A stretch of 64,000 nt of DNA from Chimonanthus salicifolius (taxonomy: Eukaryota > Streptophyta > Magnoliopsida > Laurales > Calycanthaceae), in the NCBI GenBank assembly GCA_013350335.1, contig CM023539.1:34024631-34088630 (forward strand). The letters are read 5' to 3'. A program made the translations under genes and the position numbers. Shown in pieces: positions 58,211 through 64,000 of this stretch. The notes under the pieces are model-generated. The model was not told the origin of the DNA and ran no database searches. It saw only the letters and a program-made list of their open reading frames with translations. Numbering within the stretch: the stretch's first letter is position 1; each line of letters opens with the position of its first letter.

Positions 58211-61200
58211 TGTCACGCCCCGACCCAAAATCGACACGTGACGCAGAATGAAAAATTTCATTTCTCCAAATACACCAAGTAAATAATAGTTACACGTGAG
58301 AATCACACGTGCTAGCACACAATAATAATTTCATCTCTTTTTAGGGAAGTAAGATCCCCACCGAAATTTCGGGAGTCTCCCCTAAAAACTAGACTATTGG
58401 GCCAATCTTAGGCTTTACAATTAATCCACTTGTCCAACATAGTAAAAGAATGTATAACCATTCACGTCCAACCACAATAGAGGTTACATTCTCAAAGTTT
58501 AGAAGGTTCAAATAAATTGTCAAGACATTAAACATGTTTTCAATGATAATTATACATGGTTTATTTTCTATGTCAACAACAATACACATAACCATATAAT
58601 CAAAATGACAAAATATCAAAATAATAGTCAAGTGAGTGGTAGATCAACAAGGTGTGCAGTCTATGGACGTGCTCTTGGTCCCTAGGACCCTGCCGGAGCA
58701 ATGGTACCTGAAACTGCAAGGAGGTGAGTATAAACAAGCTGAATGAGGAAATACACGCATGCTACACACTAACGAACTCACAACATATAATGTATGTAAT
58801 GGAGAGTATAATCTATACTATGCTATGTAATCATGTTACCACATCATCATTATAGGAACTACTCATTTCTTAAAAGATATTACAATGGGACAGACGGTCA
58901 TCATAAGCAATATACATCAACCTCCAACATGACTTAGGGCCCACGACTTACTAAGCGGGTGACTCACGCATAGCGTGCCCATGTCAACCTCGCCCTGCAT
59001 TCCTTCACCTCATGGATGATTCAGTCAAGCTCTAAGGTAGTCAAGTCACGACTTACGGAGCTAACACCATCCCCCATAGGATATATGTATATCTAGCCAT
59101 GCGTATCTAAGCACATCTGAAGTGCTAATAGCCGTGAAAGCGCCCTACAACACATGACATGTGAGGGACCTACTCCTCAACAGCAACCCTAAGAGACCAA
59201 GTCTCCGTAGCCGATGCCACCGTCCCAATAAGAATAATAAGATAATATCTGTTTCATTGTCATCCCAACCCCCTCAAAGGAATTGAGTATTCATATTGGT
59301 GGGAATTCCAAATGGGGTAAGGTTCACTTTACTACCCCATGATCCATTCTCACCATAACATCATTAAATTGTTCATGTCCAATAAGTTCATCTTTCCTAA
59401 CTCACTAAAATTAACCTATCTTAGGTTAGATGTGAGTACACAATACACATGAATATCAACCTCAATATAAATGAGCTCTCAAACACACCAAGCTCATACA
59501 AACACCATTAAGCAATGCATCATCATAAAACATATCATGTTTAATAAGTTATATAAGTTCCATTTCTACCTCACCATACCCATCTCCTACATTCTCACCT
59601 TATATCATACCACATCTTCTCCCCTTAATCATCTTACCATTCACTAGATTCCAACTACCTCTTTCTTGTTGCATTTCTTATTTCACTTAAGTTTAAAATT
59701 TCACATATATTCTATCATTGCCCATAACATACTCATACTCAATCCATACTCTTTCCGTTGAGGGAATTATTCGTTCATAATCGTTTAGTCTCATTTCTAT
59801 TCCTTCTTTTGCATGGCCAACAATTTAAGCGGTATACCGGTGGAGTGTTGCCTCCAATACTTTCATTTATATGACCAACAATTTAACTAGCGTACCGGTG
59901 GAGTATTGCCTCCCAAACTCATTTCATATACGACATAAGGTTGTACTCCAGTTACAAACCTCTACTTCTTTCATTGTCAAACCAAGATCCTATTATACCA
60001 CATTTACATTTCCAGGGTGTTCCAAATATCATCATACACATCTCAACACACGTAAATCCCATATAATTTATATAAACCTACTTATTTTTCTAACACCCTT
60101 TTCCAAATGTCTCATAACTTCATGTCATCTTAATACCTTTCCTATGGAACATACTTGATTCATCACATAATTCCTATAATTCCTCCACAACACTCTCATT
60201 GCATTTATTCTTATAAAGTATATTTCATCATATCAATTTATGAAATCACTTTCAATGATTATTATTATAAAACCTCATTTTCAAATCACATTGAATTGTA
60301 CATACAAAAATACTTTCCATGTATAGTATGAAACTTCCATATTATACTAACATCCTATTCATTGAATAGAAAACTATTCATAACACATTTACGTTATTCA
60401 TTTACCAAATTCATAATCATATTCATCATATAATACCAAAATCTCAAAATCAATTTTATTTGCTAATAAGGAAATCACAGTGATATAATACAACACCCAT
60501 TTCAACAAAGTAAGAAAAACCTACTTGATCCGTAGTGATTAGTTGATTATGCAATGGTACGTGCAATGTTTGGATTCCTCTCAAGTCCTTCATTCATTTC
60601 CATGCATCAAAACATCATGTTACACATTATCAGATCTACACACATTGATCGTCCTTAATTTCTAATCTTTACATCATAGTCTCAAAACCTAAGGTCTCAC
60701 TAAGTCTCATGGGTCAATTACTGAAAGCCATTAAGGTCTATATGAATCCAAATACATGATTACCCTTAAATATATAAGACCTTATAAAACTATTAAAGTC
60801 TCAAGTTAAGAATGAAAGTTGTGAAGTGAACATCTGTAGTGCAAGGTTTTTAAATCACAATCCAATGGTTTTGACGCTTGAAATACAGTTATAAAATCGA
60901 TGGTTTTGCAACTTGAAAGACAATCCTACTTTCAATGGTCTTGAGACTACAAAACAGCCCCACTAACAATGGTTTTGAAACTGAAAACCAGTCCCAAAAC
61001 CAACCAGTTAGGGGCTGAAATCCACCCCCAACATCCAGCTGATCATGGACTGAAAAAAAAATCTGTCCCCATTGCTAACAACTCTGGCTGTTTGAAACAG
61101 TAACTCAGTGGAGAGCCCTAAGGAATTGCAATGGCCCATTATGCATTTTTGTCAAACAGGTGGTGAGCAACCACTTCCTTTGCTACAGTTGCATCGTTGG

Positions 61201-61796
61201 TTGAGGTATCAGCGATGGAGGTGAAGAAGGGAAGAGGAGAGGACCGTGCGCATGGAGGGAGAGAAGAGAAAGTGCCGCATGAGGGAAGAGGGAAGAGGGA
61301 AAGAGACAATGAGAGGAATGGGGGAATCGATGGAGGAGGGAGAGGAATGAGCACTTGCTCATTTCTCTCTCCTCTTTAGTCAAAACGGGTGGGTGGTGGT
61401 AGAGTGCAACAATGGTGTTGCATTAAATGAGGTGAAATGACATATGAGGTGGTGGTTGGGTTGCCATGTGGTATACTACCTCATCACTTAATTTCCATTA
61501 ATTAATAATCCACCCTATTAAATAATATTAGATTAAAATCTAATAACTTAATTAAATCACCCTTCTAATTTCGCATCTTAATTAATTATTCCTTTGATCT
61601 CACTCCATTACATAATACATAACTAAATTACCCAATTAATTAAGTTACCATCAATTTCTCTTAATTCGTTAATTATCTCTCTAATTAACTTCAAAATTTT
61701 TACAAATCTCCAATCAGAGTTTGAATCTCAAGGTTTCATTCAAATTAATCGGAGAAATTATAGTGGCCCCCAGAGTCGGAACTCGGGGTCGTCACA
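58211..61796 (-). mobile_element. long LTR, about 3.6 kb, minus orientation
   Basis: Plus-strand ends are TGTCACGCCCCGACCC (58211) and CGGGGTCGTCACA (to 61796). Reversed, they give TGTGACGACCCCG...GGGGCGTGACA, which agrees with the ends of the LTR at 29152-32419. No reading frame longer than about 95 codons occurs, and no second LTR lies nearby. The 5-bp flanks (TCTCG and CTTTG) do not match, so this may be a recombinant or a diverged solo LTR. Confidence 0.7.
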
Positions 61797-62485
61797 CTTT
61801 GTTGGCAGTCAATAAAGGTATGCAAATCTGCAAAGCAGTCTGTGCACGGTTGATTTCAAAGGGGCTGAACACAGATCGGCAAATGATGGCAATAGATGAC
61901 GAGGCCAGTTGGATATGCAAACAGATCTGATTAAAAAATGATGAAGGGGCTACTGGTGATGGAGGGATGGAGGTGCAACGTCCAACAGATGGAGAAAAAC
62001 AGCCTGGGCAGACGGCCAGCAGCAGGGAGCAGAAGTGTTTCTTGTTGATTCATGGCAGAGATCAGCAGAGTGTGCAACGAACAGTCACAGTGAAATCAGA
62101 TCTGATCTGGGTCGGCATCAATACCGACGGCGAGAGAGGCAGAAGAAGCACAGCGCCCGCTGCTGGGAATGAGATACGTTCAGATCTGCTAGGCAGATTT
62201 GTTTAAATCTGGGCTGGTTGAAGGATTTGAAACAATCTTATTTGACAAGCCTACGACACATGGAAGGCTTGGGATTGGTGCCACCTGTTGACGGTGGGAG
62301 CATACTAGGGGTAAAACGCACGCTAGTCTCAAATCTGATGGCCAAACATCAAACACCTCTCTCAGAAATGGCAAACAAAGTCGGGATCTAGATGTCCCTT
62401 CCTCCCTATGCTGATGTATCTCTTCCGGTAGAGGAAGAGAAGAAGAGACTTCTTTATTGAAATATCACTCAATCGGATCTTATTC
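61797..62485. other. non-coding stretch, possibly internal part of a Copia-like element
   Basis: It lies between the long LTR and the primer-binding site at 62486. Words such as GCAAATCTG and CAGATCTGAT recur, but there is no coding domain. Confidence 0.35.
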
Positions 62486-62702
62486 TGTTTAATACCATGT
62501 AGAAAAGAAATTAACTGAGTATTGTATTGAATACTTACATGTATTTATATAATCTCTGGCGGACCCTAGAGCTATCACAATTAGACTCAAACACTTATCT
62601 TACTCTAAATCAACTAAATCTCTTAATTAGAGATAAACACACATTAAGAATCCTAATTACAATAAATCTACTAATTGATAAAATCATAAATATATTCCAA
62701 CA
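62486..62702 (-). mobile_element. Copia-like LTR with primer-binding site, minus orientation
   Basis: The segment 62499-62702 starts TGTAGAAAAG and ends TATTCCAACA, so the minus strand starts TGTTGGAATATATTTATG and ends in CA. Just beyond its minus-strand end is TGGTATTAAACA (complement of 62486-62497), a degenerate tRNA-Met primer-binding site. The 204-bp length and the TGTTGGAATATA start fit small Copia or SMART/TRIM-type LTRs. The second LTR was not found. Confidence 0.55.
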
Positions 62703-63986
62703 AGATCTATCAAATACGTTTTTATTTTCCAACCAAAGTGATTGATACCTTGGCCCAAGGTGGTGAGCAATCAGCAGACGTTGCTGACTTCATTATTAGA
62801 TGATGCAGATTTGAGATTGATTATCCGAGAACAAGATAATTCCCAACTTCATTAAGTTGATTGAAATTAATTGAATCAGTTCTTGCAATTAGTTAAACCC
62901 GAGACTCATTGTGATCGATGATGGTTTAATTAATCCGTGTCACGTTGACTCGCGGGTATTCACAACCCAACAACGCATATAATCCGACGTGTGTGTATGG
63001 AATTTTAAAACAACGGTTTTCAGAGTTGAATTAAGGTTTCAAACCAGTCTTAAGATCTGATTAGGGACTGATTTACTGTGCATAATGGTAGTCCTTAATT
63101 GTTGATTAAACTTGGGTTTTTATTCTAAAAGCTGAACTTGTTGGGTACAGTTTTACTACAACAATTGAGACTGACTTTGAGGATTATTTCGGTCTTAAAA
63201 TCTGTTTGAAACTGTTCTCATTAACTGCAATCTAATTTTCTGAGAACTATTTGGAAGTCACTGATAAGCATGGTTTGCACTTGTTTTAATTATAAGGTTA
63301 AATGATTTTATACCTTTGGCTGAATTGAAGTTTTTGGACTGATTTAAAACAAAGTTTTGATTCTGTTTGGAAACAAATTTTGAATCCGAAATTAGATGTG
63401 TTTAATTTACTACTTTAATTGTAGGCTTGGGTACAATCCTGCGTCTTGTATTTCATACCCGATTTTATCAGACCGATTAAGTTGTTTTGGAGTGTTTTAC
63501 AAATCTCCAATCAACAGTTTCCATCTTCTTCCACTTGGATTTCGAAAATCGAGGATAAGTTAGATTTGAAGTTTTGGGGGGTTTTTGGTAAAAGTAATGG
63601 GATTTTTTTTAGAACTCGCTGGTGTTAATTCAATTAATTTCATTACTTAGTGAGTTGGGTTTACTATTTGATAGTCGCGGGTTGTGTTAAATTTGTGTTG
63701 GGTCTTACTTTCACTTTAATGATTGAGTAAGGTGTTCTATTCTATTGAGTTTACATCACTCACATATTTGCTACTATTAAAAATCTAATTATTCGTATTA
63801 AAAGTAGATATGATAAGTTACAAGTGAACTAAATTTGATCACAAGAAGAAAAAAAAAAAACTAATTGACCATTTCCATTAGATCCCAATAACATTCTTTT
63901 GATGATTGAAATGCCTCAAGAGATACTAACAGTAAGATGCAATTTGATGCAAGAATTATGTACATAACATGCTTCCACAAAATCAA
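62703..63986. other. AT-rich stretch, no gene recognised
   Basis: Only short frames without recognisable motifs are present. The sequence is mostly unique-looking. Confidence 0.45.
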
Positions 63987-64000
63987 TACTCCCTATGTTC
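63987..64000. mobile_element. start of a Stowaway-like MITE cut by the window edge
   Basis: TACTCCCTATGTTC at the right edge matches the terminal repeat of the MITEs at 5373 and 10000. Confidence 0.5.

Noticed and set aside
58211..61796. A complete retrotransposon between the two ends
   Set aside because: The ends belong to one LTR. No gag-pol frame or second LTR is present, and no matching 5-bp flanks were found.

Overview
The window comes from the nuclear genome of a flowering plant. It is AT-rich, and long introns with plant-type GT-AG splice sites hold LTR, L1, RTE, hAT, TRIM, SINE and Stowaway-like elements. The only gene that looks intact encodes a plant-specific receptor-like cytoplasmic kinase with an N-terminal USP domain and a C-terminal U-box. 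The species cannot be fixed from sequence alone. The very long, transposon-filled introns would suit an early-diverging eudicot or magnoliid, but that is inference.

Central gene (14446-54566, + strand). Eight exons join in phase into one uninterrupted 854-codon reading frame (2565 nt including the stop) of the AtPUB33/PUB35-like U-box kinase family. The frame runs USP domain, hydrophilic linker, coiled coil, protein kinase domain, U-box. The seven introns total about 37.6 kb, so about 94% of the gene is intron, and most of that is identifiable mobile-element sequence.

Layout. 1-2.66 kb: decayed hAT (DUF659) transposon on the minus strand. 2.66-4.9 kb: piece of a long LTR carrying a broken LAG1-type ceramide synthase fragment. 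4.9-8.0 kb: a second LTR of the same type. 8-14.2 kb: MITEs, a SINE, a tandem-repeat foldback element and a larger foldback element with a TRIM retrotransposon inside it, ending about 0.9 kb upstream of the gene. Intron 1 (8.6 kb): three diverged copies of one segment, an hAT MITE, and a long LTR holding an antisense patchwork of PPR, RPL4 and aldose-1-epimerase fragments. Intron 2 (10.6 kb): TRIM LTR, L1 with a perfect 17-bp target duplication, SINE, and a 3.3-kb solo LTR with a perfect 5-bp target duplication. Intron 3 (3.2 kb): decayed antisense RTE-type LINE. Intron 4 (9.9 kb): an L1 with a nested LTR element, a second L1 end and an antisense L1. Introns 5-7 show no clear coding element. 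54.6-64 kb: 3' flank, a 1.25-kb non-autonomous hAT element with a perfect 8-bp target duplication, a 3.6-kb long LTR and a small Copia-like LTR with a primer-binding site.

No tRNA, rRNA, CRISPR or prokaryote-type system was found. The most interesting items are the 40-kb gene itself, which is easily split into several false genes by automatic annotation, the captured gene patchwork in its first intron, and the foldback element with a nested TRIM near its promoter.
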